A stretch of 53,945 nucleotides of DNA from Butyrivibrio sp. (lineage in GTDB: Bacteria > Bacillota > Clostridia > Lachnospirales > Lachnospiraceae): contig JAILPB010000081.1 in the NCBI GenBank assembly GCA_024690485.1, forward strand, positions 1 to 53,945, given 5' to 3'. How positions within the stretch are numbered: the stretch's first letter is position 1; every line of letters begins with the position of its first letter. Both the position numbers and the translations under genes were made by a program. Positions 26,496 to 34,759 of this stretch are shown one piece after another. The notes below the pieces were generated by a model. That model was not told the DNA's origin, made no database searches, and worked only from the letters and a program-made list of their open reading frames with translations.

Positions 26496-27332
26496 ATGAA
26501 AAAGTTTTGGAAAAATGCGAATTTTGCTTTGAAAGCAGGAATGATCATTACCGCCATATTTTTAATAATTGGCTTTGTGATCTACTTTATACCTCATACA
26601 GACCCGTTTACTTTTAATACCTATGATCCAAAGCTCGGTTCAACAAAAGAGCACATCCTTGGAACAACTTCCATGGGACAGGATGTATTGTGGCTCCTTA
26701 TTGAGTCAATTCACAACTCACTTGTGATCGGACTCATAGTTGCCACCATAGGAACAGTAGTGGGTGTATTTGTGGGCCTCCTTTCAGGTTTTGCAGGAGG
26801 ATTTCTGGACAGAGTACTTATGGTAATAACAGATACCTTCGTTGTTATCCCGTCTCTTCCTATCCTCATTCTGATGACCTCCCTTATGAAGGGAACATCA
26901 ACTGTTTTCCTGATTGCCCTTGTGCTTGCCATGTTCGCATGGGCATGGCCCAGCAGACAGATAAGGTCCATGGCTCTTACTCTTAAGGAACGCGACTTCA
27001 TTCAGACAGCACGTTTTTCAGGTGAGAGCACAGTGCAGATAGTAGTTACAGAGATACTTCCATTTGCACTTACATGGTCACTTTCTAACTTTATGAATGC
27101 AACTTTAAATGCAATTGCATCTGAGTCATCACTTGCAGTTCTTGGACTTTCTCCTGCAAACCTTATTTCTCTTGGAAATATGATCCAGTGGGCAAGAGAG
27201 AGAAATGCAATCTTTAATCGTCAGTGGCTCTGGATAGGATCTCCTATTGTTGCCACAGTTGTGATGTTTATCGGACTTTTCCTTCTTATCACAGGCTATA
27301 ACGATTATCTTGCAATGAAGAGAGGCAGGTGA
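26496..27332 (+). CDS. ABC transporter permease, OppC type (oligosaccharide locus)
   Basis: A 278-residue membrane subunit with the C-type signature HILGTTSMGQDVLWLLIESIHNSLVIGL after the first membrane segment, an EAA loop (KERDFIQTARFSGESTVQIVVTEILPFA) and ASESSLAVLGLSPANLISLGNMI. The ATG follows AAAGGGGGTGATGACGG. It is 15 nt after the B-type permease and touches the downstream ATPase gene. Confidence 0.94.
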   Translation: MKKFWKNANFALKAGMIITAIFLIIGFVIYFIPHTDPFTFNTYDPKLGSTKEHILGTTSMGQDVLWLLIESIHNSLVIGLIVATIGTVVGVFVGLLSGFAGGFLDRVLMVITDTFVVIPSLPILILMTSLMKGTSTVFLIALVLAMFAWAWPSRQIRSMALTLKERDFIQTARFSGESTVQIVVTEILPFALTWSLSNFMNATLNAIASESSLAVLGLSPANLISLGNMIQWARERNAIFNRQWLWIGSPIVATVVMFIGLFLLITGYNDYLAMKRGR

Positions 27333-27337
27333 AAAAT

Positions 27338-28321
27338 ATGATCAAAGTTGAGAATCTGTCTACCTCGTACAAGACTATCGATGGAGACGTGCACGTACTT
27401 AATGACCTTAATTTTACGATTAACGACAATGAGATATTTGGAATTGCCGGCGAGTCCGGATGTGGAAAGACAACACTTTTAAAGACACTCTATGACATCA
27501 TTGAGTGGCCCCTTGAAATTGATAAGGGACAGATCGTTCTCTCCGGAACAAAGGATGGCAAGGAGTTTTCCTATAAATCAGGGGAAATCAGGAAAACCTG
27601 GTGGAACAACATCGCATACGTTCCTCAGGCTGCACAGTCCGTTCTTGATCCTATTACGAGACTGAAAAAACAGTTCATAGACTCCATTCCAAAGGAGGAT
27701 AGGAAAAAAGAAACAAAGGAAGAAACCTTAAAGAGAGTAGCGGATTATCTGGATGAACTTAGCCTTTCACCGGATATTCTTGAGGCATTCCCGTTCCAGT
27801 TATCAGGCGGAATGAGGCAGAGAGTAATTATAGCCCTTGCCACATTCATGTCACCCAATGTGGTTCTTGCTGATGAGCCTACAACAGCTCTGGATGTTGT
27901 AGTTCAGAGGGGCATTTTGATGATGCTCATGAGACTTCAGAAGCAGCTTAAAAACACCATGGTAATCGTAAGCCATGACATGGGTGTTCATTATCAGATA
28001 ACCGACCGCATGGGAATCATGTACTCGGGAAGCATGATAGAACTTGGACCTACAGAAGGAATCTTTGAAGATCCGCTTCATCCTTATACAAAAATGCTTG
28101 TAAATGCTCTGCCTAAGGTGGGCGATAAGAGTGCCAAGGTAGGTATTCCGGGACGACCACCGGAACTTAAAAATCCGCCTCCGGGCTGCAGATTTGCCCC
28201 GCGCTGCCCCTATGCGACAGACAGATGCAGAAGCGAAGTTCCCGAATTTAGGGAGATTAAGCCGGAGAGATTTGCGGCTTGCCATTTACTAAAGGAGGGA
28301 GGTGGAATGATCGATGGCTGA
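27338..28321 (+). CDS. ABC transporter ATPase, OppD type
   Basis: A 327-residue ATPase with Walker A GESGCGKT, signature LSGGMRQRVIIALATF, Walker B VVLADEPTTALD and H-loop SHDMG. It carries the complete OppD C-terminal extension HPYTKMLVNALPKVGDKSAKVGIPGRPPELKNPPPGCRFAPRCPYATDRC, unlike the short ATPases of the first operon. A GTG at 27329 is in frame and overlaps the previous stop; the ATG at 27338 with GGCAGGTGA before it is preferred. Confidence 0.94.
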   Translation: MIKVENLSTSYKTIDGDVHVLNDLNFTINDNEIFGIAGESGCGKTTLLKTLYDIIEWPLEIDKGQIVLSGTKDGKEFSYKSGEIRKTWWNNIAYVPQAAQSVLDPITRLKKQFIDSIPKEDRKKETKEETLKRVADYLDELSLSPDILEAFPFQLSGGMRQRVIIALATFMSPNVVLADEPTTALDVVVQRGILMMLMRLQKQLKNTMVIVSHDMGVHYQITDRMGIMYSGSMIELGPTEGIFEDPLHPYTKMLVNALPKVGDKSAKVGIPGRPPELKNPPPGCRFAPRCPYATDRCRSEVPEFREIKPERFAACHLLKEGGGMIDG

Positions 28322-29312
28322 TAATTACTTACTTGAGGTAAACGGCGTCACCAAAAACTTTAGAATAGGCGGCATGCTCCGCGGAAAAAAGATGACAGCT
28401 GTTGATAATGTATCTCTTAAGATTGGCTCTGATAAGCCTGTGATCCTATCAATTGTAGGAGAGTCAGGCTGCGGAAAATCCACTCTTTGCAAGATGATAC
28501 TAAAACTCCACACCCCGGATGGTGGAGATATTATCCTGAACGGACACAGCTACAGTGATAAAAAGGGCTACGATCCAAAGCAGTTTAAGCTGGATGTTCA
28601 GCCTATTTTCCAGAATCCTTACGAATCCTTTTCGCCAAGAAAAGCAGTTGACACATATTTGTACAACACAGCTTTAAAGCTTGGCATAGCAAAGGATATG
28701 GAGGAAGCAAGACAGAAGGCAGACGAAGCTCTAAAGAGCGTAGGAATGAGCCTTAAAGTGGTTGAAGGAAAGTACTCGGCGCAGTTTTCAGGAGGAGAGC
28801 TTCAGAGAGTATCCATAGCAAGAGCGCTTATTACAAGGCCTAAGCTGATCATAGCAGATGAGCCTGTGGCAGCTATCGATGCCTCAATGAAGATGAATAT
28901 TGTAAACCTTTTTAAGGAACTTAAGGACAAATACAATATCTCCTTCATCTATATCACGCACGACCTGTCTACGGCATATTACGTGTCTGACTATATTGCA
29001 ACCCTCTACAGAGGAGGCCTTATTGAATATGGCCCTGCAAAGGAGCTTATGGATTATCCGGCGCATCCTTACACAGAGCTACTTATGGAGGCAGTTCCCA
29101 GGGTTGGAGATAAGTGGAATCAGGAATACGTAATGCCTGATCTCGAGACTAAGGAGTATGCGCTTACCTGCTGCAAGTTTGCACCAAGATGTCCTTATGC
29201 TACTGATGAGTGTAAGAAGGGAAAACCTGCGGTAACAGAGCTTAAGGGCGGAAGAAGCGTATATTGCTTTAATCCTTTGAAGGCGGCTTTGGACAGAGAA
29301 AAAGAAATCTAG
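28314..29312 (+). CDS. ABC transporter ATPase, OppF type
   Basis: A 332-residue ATPase, overlapping the OppD-type gene by 8 nt. Walker A GESGCGKS, Q-loop PIFQNPYESFSPRKAVD, signature FSGGELQRVSIARALI, Walker B LIIADEPVAAID, H-loop THD. The C-terminal extension CCKFAPRCPYATDEC is present. Together with the OppD-type subunit it powers import of the ligand bound by the lipoprotein encoded at 23.4 kb. Confidence 0.94.
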   Translation: MADNYLLEVNGVTKNFRIGGMLRGKKMTAVDNVSLKIGSDKPVILSIVGESGCGKSTLCKMILKLHTPDGGDIILNGHSYSDKKGYDPKQFKLDVQPIFQNPYESFSPRKAVDTYLYNTALKLGIAKDMEEARQKADEALKSVGMSLKVVEGKYSAQFSGGELQRVSIARALITRPKLIIADEPVAAIDASMKMNIVNLFKELKDKYNISFIYITHDLSTAYYVSDYIATLYRGGLIEYGPAKELMDYPAHPYTELLMEAVPRVGDKWNQEYVMPDLETKEYALTCCKFAPRCPYATDECKKGKPAVTELKGGRSVYCFNPLKAALDREKEI

Positions 29313-29335
29313 AATAAAATGAAAGGAAAAAGAAG

Positions 29336-30880
29336 ATGGCAGCAACATGGCTAAAAGACACAGTATTTTATGAGATCTATCCTCAGTCTTTTTATGACAC
29401 AAACGGGGATGGAATCGGAGATTTTAACGGAATTATTGAAAAGCTTGATTACATCAAATCTCTTGGCTGCAATGCATTGTGGATAAACCCTTGCTACGAC
29501 TCTCCTTTTAAGGATGCTGGCTACGATGTAAGAGATTACAAGAAAGTTGCGCCAAGATACGGAACCAACAACGACCTCTACAGACTTTTCGGAGAGGCTC
29601 ATAAAAGGGGGATCAGAGTTTTGCTGGATCTCGTTCCGGGACATACCTCAGAAGAACATGAGTGGTTCAGGCAGAGTCAGAAGGATGAAAAGAACGAGTA
29701 CACAAACCGCTACATCTGGACTGAATTCTGCTTCCAGGGAGCAGGGGACCTAAACTACATAGGCGGAGAAAGTGAGAGGAGCGCAACCTATGCACTTAAC
29801 TTCTTTAAATGCCAGCCTGCGCTTAACTATGGATTTTTAAATCCCACGGAGCCCTGGCAGCTTCCTATCGACCATCCTGACGTACTCGCCACAAGAGAAG
29901 CCTTAAAGGATATTATGAGATTCTGGCTTTCCCACGGATGCGATGGCTTCAGAGTAGACATGGCTGCTTCCCTCGTAAAACATGATGATGAGAAAAAGAC
30001 AGGAACCAGCGCAGTCTGGAAGGATGTCCGCAAGATGCTTGACGAAGAGTTCCCGGACGCTGCAATGGTTGCTGAGTGGAGTGAACCTCCGCTTGCACTT
30101 AGAGCCGGCTATGACATGGATTTTTATCTGAACATTCCCGGCAGCGGATTTGCATCACTTATGCGTGATTATCCTGTGTATGGAAAGTCTGATAAGAAGG
30201 ATAATTCTTATTTCAAAAAAGATGGTGACGGGGACATTAATCGTTTCCTTGATCAATATATGGATTGGTATGAGGATACGAAGGATATAGGCTACATTTC
30301 ACTGATTACCTGCAATCACGACACCAACCGTGCTAGGTATACAATGGAACCTGACGAATTAAAAATAGCCTATTCGTTCCTGTTCACCATGCCTGGTGTA
30401 CCTTTCCTGTACTACGGCGATGAGATCGGCATGAGATATCTTGAGCTTAAGACCAAAGAAGGCGGATATTTCAGAACCGGTTCAAGAACCCCTATGCAGT
30501 GGACAAAGGGCAAGAACCTGGGCTTTTCTACAGGCTGCGAAGATAGTCTATACCTTCCTGTTGACAGTGCTCCCGATGCTCCTACAGTTGAGAGCGAAGA
30601 GGCTAATCCTGATTCTCTTCTTAATACTGTAAGAAAAATCCTGGCACTTCGTCACAAGGAAGAGGACCTTCAGGCAGATGCTGAGCTTAAGATCCTTTGC
30701 AGAGAAAAGGGAAAAGCTTTTGTATTTAAGAGAGGAAACCTCACAATTGCCGTAAATCCTTCTCTTAAGGAAGTGTCAGCTCCCGTTTCCGTAGATGGCG
30801 AAGTTATCTACGAGATCGGCAAGGCAACCCTTGGAAGCGAGATTAAGCTTGCACCTCAGACCTTTGTAATTGTTAAGTAA
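29336..30880 (+). CDS. Alpha-glucosidase / alpha-amylase family protein, GH13
   Basis: A 514-residue cytoplasmic GH13 enzyme. The four conserved regions are present: region I LLDLVPGHTSEEHEWF, region II GFRVDMAA with nucleophile Asp208, region III VAEWSEP with acid/base Glu247, region IV NHDTNR with Asp329. The N-terminal TVFYEIYPQSFYDTNGDGIGDFNGI resembles oligo-1,6-glucosidase and trehalose-synthase-like subfamilies. Region I has PGHTS where oligo-1,6-glucosidases usually have VNHTS, so exact specificity is uncertain. The ATG follows GAAAGGAAAAAGAAG, 23 nt after the OppF-type gene, so it is probably the last gene of the oligosaccharide operon. Confidence 0.92.
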   Translation: MAATWLKDTVFYEIYPQSFYDTNGDGIGDFNGIIEKLDYIKSLGCNALWINPCYDSPFKDAGYDVRDYKKVAPRYGTNNDLYRLFGEAHKRGIRVLLDLVPGHTSEEHEWFRQSQKDEKNEYTNRYIWTEFCFQGAGDLNYIGGESERSATYALNFFKCQPALNYGFLNPTEPWQLPIDHPDVLATREALKDIMRFWLSHGCDGFRVDMAASLVKHDDEKKTGTSAVWKDVRKMLDEEFPDAAMVAEWSEPPLALRAGYDMDFYLNIPGSGFASLMRDYPVYGKSDKKDNSYFKKDGDGDINRFLDQYMDWYEDTKDIGYISLITCNHDTNRARYTMEPDELKIAYSFLFTMPGVPFLYYGDEIGMRYLELKTKEGGYFRTGSRTPMQWTKGKNLGFSTGCEDSLYLPVDSAPDAPTVESEEANPDSLLNTVRKILALRHKEEDLQADAELKILCREKGKAFVFKRGNLTIAVNPSLKEVSAPVSVDGEVIYEIGKATLGSEIKLAPQTFVIVK

Positions 30881-30907
30881 AAGCATTGCGACTACCGGCT
30901 TATAAAG

Positions 30908-30948
30908 GCTTCGGGCATTGTGGATAATCACGGTGCTCGGAGCTTTTT
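30908..30948 (+). terminator. Intrinsic terminator of the oligosaccharide operon
   Basis: A 15-bp stem, GCTTCGGGCATTGTG (30908-30922) with CACGGTGCTCGGAGC (30929-30943), several G-U pairs, loop GATAAT, then TTTTT. Confidence 0.92.
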
Positions 30949-31535
30949 CTATTTTGCAGGGTGGTGGATGGTTGAAAACTCTGGCTTAGAGTCCGGGGAC
31001 ATGCAGGAGAATATCATATAGTATTTTGAAGATGCCATTATTCTGGGATTATTAATGATAAGGATAGAGTAGGCTTATAAATGTAATATAGTGCCTCGTG
31101 TACGTAAAAGCGATAAATGTTGTGCTGTTTTGAATGCACTTGGAAATATAGCGCAAAAAAATCCTGAGGTTACCATGAAAACAACCCTTTTTCGATCATT
31201 TTGATGGTGATTTGGAAATATATGGCAGAAAAGTGCTGGGGTTACCATTGATAGAGCCTAATTATAGGGTAACCTTAACATCAAAATGGCGTATATTTCC
31301 AAGTGTGCGTAATAATATGAATCTATTGACGCTAAATGGTAATTATGTTAAAAATGCCAGGATATATAGTGGAGAGGATATTCAAATTCTTCTTGAGTTT
31401 TCCCTGATGGCGATATGTGTTCTTGGATGAAATTACAGAAATCCGCACTTGCTGTGGGTTTTGTGAGAATATGATTTGGGTAAAAAAACAAGCCTTATCG
31501 ACGAAGTCAATTACATTGGTTTGGTTTATATATTC
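30949..31535 (+). other. Gene-free accessory stretch
   Basis: No convincing gene: the open frames lack ribosome binding sites and resemble nothing known. The notable content is the three-copy 38-nt repeat at 31137-31305, annotated separately. The remainder is AT-rich with no clear hairpins. Confidence 0.6.
31137..31305. repeat. Three copies of a 38-nt bipartite repeat (two direct, one inverted)
   Basis: Copies at 31137-31174 (+), 31209-31246 (+) and 31268-31305 (-), all exactly 38 nt. The left block is CACTTGGAAATATA (copy 2 has GATTTGGAAATATA) and the right block GGTTACC; the ~17 nt between are poorly conserved but of fixed length. Fixed length with conserved ends is typical of protein or recombinase binding sites. 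Confidence 0.75.
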
Positions 31536-31564
31536 TTGAATTTTGATTCGAGAATAGTTACAAT
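31536..31564 (+). promoter_or_regulatory. Promoter of the yqeG-aroEK transcript
   Basis: TTGAAT at 31536-31541, 17 bp, TACAAT at 31559-31564. Transcription would start at about 31571, one base before the chosen yqeG start codon. Confidence 0.55.
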
Positions 31565-31571
31565 TCTCACT

Positions 31572-32093
31572 ATGAGACATTTACTATATCCGGGTGGACT
31601 CTCAGAGTCCACCTACGAAATTCCATTTGAAAAATTATATGAAGAGGGCTACAGAGGGATAATATTTGATATCGACAATACCCTTGTACCACACGGTGCT
31701 CCCGCTGACGAGCGCTCTATAGCACTTTTTAAAAGACTCCATGAGATTGGTTTTAAGACACTTTTACTGTCGAATAACAAGGAGCCAAGAGTTAAGAGTT
31801 TTGCAGATGATGTGGAGTCGGCTTATATCTATAAGGCAGGAAAACCTTCACTTAAGGGATATTTAAAATCCATGGAGGATATGGAGACTGAGCCTGCCAC
31901 TACACTTTTTATCGGAGATCAGATTTTTACAGATATCTGGGGAGCCAACAGAGCTGGAATCAGAACAATACTGGTTAAGCAGATCGATAAAAAGGAAGAG
32001 ATTCAGATAATTCTTAAGAGAAGACTTGAAGCAATAGTTCTCTTTTTCTATAAGAGGAGGAAAAATGACGAGGGATGTAAAGGGTACAACTAA
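31572..32093 (+). CDS. YqeG-family HAD phosphatase
   Basis: A 173-residue HAD-superfamily hydrolase. Motif I is FDIDNTLVP (Asp33, Asp35), motif II LLLSNNKEPRVK, and the C-terminal motifs YKAGKPSLKGY and FIGDQIFTDIWGANRAGIRTILV are complete. Together with the N-terminal LLYPGGLSESTYEI they identify the YqeG group (type IIIA HAD phosphatases), whose substrate is not established. The frame is open upstream to 31476, but the family begins near LLYPD, so the ATG at 31572 is chosen. It lacks a ribosome binding site. It overlaps the next gene by 29 nt. Confidence 0.9.
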   Translation: MRHLLYPGGLSESTYEIPFEKLYEEGYRGIIFDIDNTLVPHGAPADERSIALFKRLHEIGFKTLLLSNNKEPRVKSFADDVESAYIYKAGKPSLKGYLKSMEDMETEPATTLFIGDQIFTDIWGANRAGIRTILVKQIDKKEEIQIILKRRLEAIVLFFYKRRKNDEGCKGYN

Positions 32094-33453
32094 AGTATGC
32101 GGCCTCATTGCCAATCCTGTTAAGCATACAGTTTCGCCCGCAATTCACAATACACTTGCAGACTATCTTGATGATGACCTTGTTTACGTTCCCTTTGAAG
32201 TTCAAAAGGGGAAGGTAAAAGAAGCTCTGGAAGGGGCACTGTCCATGGGGATTCTTGGACTGAATGTGTCGGTTCCTTATAAGAGCGAAGTTATTCCTTT
32301 TTTGCAGGAGATAGATCCTGTGGCAGAGAGGATAGGCGCAGTGAACACGCTGGTAAGAACAGATAATGGCAGCGGCTTTAAGGGCTATAACACCGATTAC
32401 TATGGCCTTTTGAAAAGTTTTGAGGATTATGACTGCCCTCTTAGGGGAGAGAGTGTGATACTCCTTGGAGCTGGGGGAGTAGCAAGACCTGCCGCCTTTT
32501 TGTGTGCTAGGGAAGGGGCTAAAGAGGTCTTTATCCTTAACAGAACTGTGGAAAAGGCTGAGGGCCTGTGCAGGGAAGTTAATGATTTTTCTCAGAGAGA
32601 TCTGTGCAAGGCCATGAGCATCAAGGACTACGGCAAACTTCCAAGAGACAGGAAGTACATCTGCATCCAGCTTACGCAGGTTGGCATGTATCCTGATAAT
32701 GACAGCGTGGTTATTGATGATCCCGCCTTTTATGAGCTTATTCACACGGGATTTGATGCGGTTTACAGACCTTTCACAACCAGATTTTTATCACTCTGCA
32801 GAGAGCACGGGGCAAGATGCATTTCGGGACTTAGGATGCTTTTGTATCAGGGAATAAGAGCATATGAGCTTTGGAATGATACTACAGTTTCGGCGGAACT
32901 TGCTGAACTTGTCTACAACAGACTTCTAAAGGAGCTTATCGGCGGAGAGAACATCCTTCTTATTGGTTTTATGGGCAGCGGCAAGAGCGCTGTTTCCAAG
33001 GAAATAAGGAAGCTTATCGGATACGATAGAATCGATCTTGATACTTATATAGAGAAAAAGGAAAAGAGAAAGATATCTGAGATTTTTGCTGAGAATGGCG
33101 AGAGCTATTTTAGAGATGTCGAGAGCTTTTCTATGAGAGAGCTGGCAGAAGGTGACAGGAAAAATGTGATCCTTGCTGCAGGGGGAGGACTTCCTATCCG
33201 CAAAGAGAATCGCGAGTATATGCATGATTTTGGTAGAATCGTCTTTTTAAAGGCAACTCCCGAGACTGTTTACGAGAGAATAAAGGACGATACCTCAAGA
33301 CCTCTTTTGCAGACCGGTGACGTCCTTGGAAAAATCAGGGAACTTCAGGATAAACGAAGAGATATCTATATGGAGACCGCTGATATTGAGGTGGATACTG
33401 ACGGAAAGACTATTCCGCAGATCGCAAGAGAGATTCTTGAAGCTATTTTGTGA
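32065..33453 (+). CDS. aroE: Bifunctional shikimate dehydrogenase / shikimate kinase (AroE-AroK fusion)
   Basis: A 462-residue two-domain enzyme for consecutive shikimate-pathway steps. Residues ~8-285 are AroE: substrate loop NPVKHTVSPAIHN, catalytic Lys73 in NVSVPYKSEV, Asp111 in GYNTDYYG, NADP loop LLGAGGVARPAA. From ~293 the AroK domain follows: Walker A GFMGSGKS (301-308), shikimate-binding DLDTYIEKK, and AAGGGLP. There is no stop or start between them. In the AroE NADP region the usual (N/S)xTPxGM reads IQLTQVGMYP, a small departure. RBS AAGAGGAGGAAAA inside the yqeG end. It is followed by aroQ. Confidence 0.95.
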   Translation: MTRDVKGTTKVCGLIANPVKHTVSPAIHNTLADYLDDDLVYVPFEVQKGKVKEALEGALSMGILGLNVSVPYKSEVIPFLQEIDPVAERIGAVNTLVRTDNGSGFKGYNTDYYGLLKSFEDYDCPLRGESVILLGAGGVARPAAFLCAREGAKEVFILNRTVEKAEGLCREVNDFSQRDLCKAMSIKDYGKLPRDRKYICIQLTQVGMYPDNDSVVIDDPAFYELIHTGFDAVYRPFTTRFLSLCREHGARCISGLRMLLYQGIRAYELWNDTTVSAELAELVYNRLLKELIGGENILLIGFMGSGKSAVSKEIRKLIGYDRIDLDTYIEKKEKRKISEIFAENGESYFRDVESFSMRELAEGDRKNVILAAGGGLPIRKENREYMHDFGRIVFLKATPETVYERIKDDTSRPLLQTGDVLGKIRELQDKRRDIYMETADIEVDTDGKTIPQIAREILEAIL

Positions 33454-33528
33454 GATACATAGAGCCCGGTAAGGCCTGATTTTGGGCTTTTGCCGGAAAA
33501 TTATTATGTAGCAATGAAAGGATTATGA

Positions 33529-33966
33529 ATGAAGATTTTAGTTATAAACGGACCGAATCTTAACTTCCTTGGAATAAGGGAGAAGAATATATACGGCCTT
33601 GAGAATTACGAGTACCTTGAGAATATGCTTGAAACCAAGGGAGAAGAGGAGAATATCGACCTTGAGGTATGGCAGTCAAATCACGAGGGAGACATCATAG
33701 ATAAGATCCAGGAAGCCTATTTCGACGGAACCGACGGAATAGTTATAAACCCAGGAGCCTACACACATTACAGCTACGCTATTCATGACGCCCTTAAAAG
33801 CGTTGAGGATATAATCAAAGTCGAGGTGCATATTTCGGATATCACAAACAGAGAGTCCTTCCGTGCAACCTCAGTTACAGCCCCCGCCTGCAACAAGCAG
33901 ATCTACGGACATGGTCTTAGAGGCTATGTGGAAGCCATCGACTATATTACATCTTCTCTAAATTAA
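33529..33966 (+). CDS. aroQ: 3-dehydroquinate dehydratase, type II
   Basis: A 145-residue dodecamer-forming enzyme that makes 3-dehydroshikimate, the substrate of the AroE domain encoded just upstream. Landmarks are INGPNLNFLGIREKNIYG with the catalytic Tyr, WQSNHEGDIIDKI, INPGAYTHYSYAIHDAL, VEVHISDITNRESFRATSVTAPA with the catalytic His, and IYGHGLRGYVEAI. RBS GAAAGGATTATGA. The yqeG-aroEK-aroQ-efp neighbourhood matches a recurring Firmicutes arrangement. Confidence 0.97.
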   Translation: MKILVINGPNLNFLGIREKNIYGLENYEYLENMLETKGEEENIDLEVWQSNHEGDIIDKIQEAYFDGTDGIVINPGAYTHYSYAIHDALKSVEDIIKVEVHISDITNRESFRATSVTAPACNKQIYGHGLRGYVEAIDYITSSLN

Positions 33967-33990
33967 TTGATGTATAGTAGAAAAAAATGG

Positions 33991-34019
33991 TTGAAAAATT
34001 GCAGGGTATAGTTTACAAT
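33991..34019 (+). promoter_or_regulatory. Promoter of efp
   Basis: TTGAAA at 33991-33996, 17 bp, TACAAT at 34014-34019, 41 nt before the start codon. Confidence 0.65.
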
Positions 34020-34059
34020 ACTAAAGTTGTTTGATTTGTGAGAATTAGGAGGATTTTTT

Positions 34060-34617
34060 ATGATTTCCGCAAGTGATTTCAGAAACGGTATGACCATCGA
34101 AATCGATGGCAATGTATGTCAGATTATAGAATTCCAGCATGTTAAGCCTGGTAAGGGTGCAGCTTTCGTTAGAACAAAGCTTAAGGACATTATCAACGGT
34201 GGTGTTAAGGAAACAACTTTCCGTCCTACTGAGAAGTTCCCTGCAGCTCGTATCGATCGTAAGGATATGCAGTACCTTTACGCTGATGGCGATCTTTTCA
34301 ACTTCATGGACAACGAATCTTATGAGCAGATTTCACTCACACAGGATCAGGTTGGCGATGCTATGAAGTTCGTTAAGGAGAACGAGACAGTTCAGGTTAA
34401 CTCATACAACGGTAACGTATTCGCAATCGAGCCCCCTCTCTTTGTAGAGCTTGAGATTACTGAGACTGAGCCTGGATTCAAGGGTGACACAGCTACAGGT
34501 GCTACAAAGCCCGCTACAGTTGAGACAGGTGCTACAGTTCAGGTACCTCTCTTCGTAAACCAGGGAGATAAGATCAAGATCGACACAAGAAGTGGCGAGT
34601 ATCTTTCAAGAGTATAA
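34060..34617 (+). CDS. efp: Translation elongation factor P
   Basis: A 185-residue three-domain protein that relieves ribosome stalling at polyproline stretches. Domain I has the loop [15 protein letters not shown], whose tip Lys32 is the residue modified in many bacteria. The C-terminal domain carries the [44 protein letters not shown] pattern typical of EF-P. Perfect AGGAGG before the ATG and codon use like the highly expressed genes here. It has its own promoter and terminator. Confidence 0.98.
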   Translation: MISASDFRNGMTIEIDGNVCQIIEFQHVKPGKGAAFVRTKLKDIINGGVKETTFRPTEKFPAARIDRKDMQYLYADGDLFNFMDNESYEQISLTQDQVGDAMKFVKENETVQVNSYNGNVFAIEPPLFVELEITETEPGFKGDTATGATKPATVETGATVQVPLFVNQGDKIKIDTRSGEYLSRV

Positions 34618-34660
34618 TAATACCGTTCTAATTCTGAAAATTTAAAGTATAGACTTATAA

Positions 34661-34700
34661 GGCAATGAAGATTTTTTATAAAAAGCTTCGTTGCCTTTTT
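34661..34700 (+). terminator. Intrinsic terminator of efp
   Basis: GGCAATGAAG (34661-34670) pairs with CTTCGTTGCC (34686-34695), one G-U, then TTTTT. Confidence 0.9.
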
Positions 34701-34759
34701 GCTTTGCAAAAATATAATCTGACATCATTTGATTAGGTAAATTAAGGAGATAATGGTAA

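Noticed and set aside
31212-31430. 72-residue open frame in the gene-free stretch
   Set aside because: It begins inside a 38-nt repeat, has no ribosome binding site and no recognisable features.
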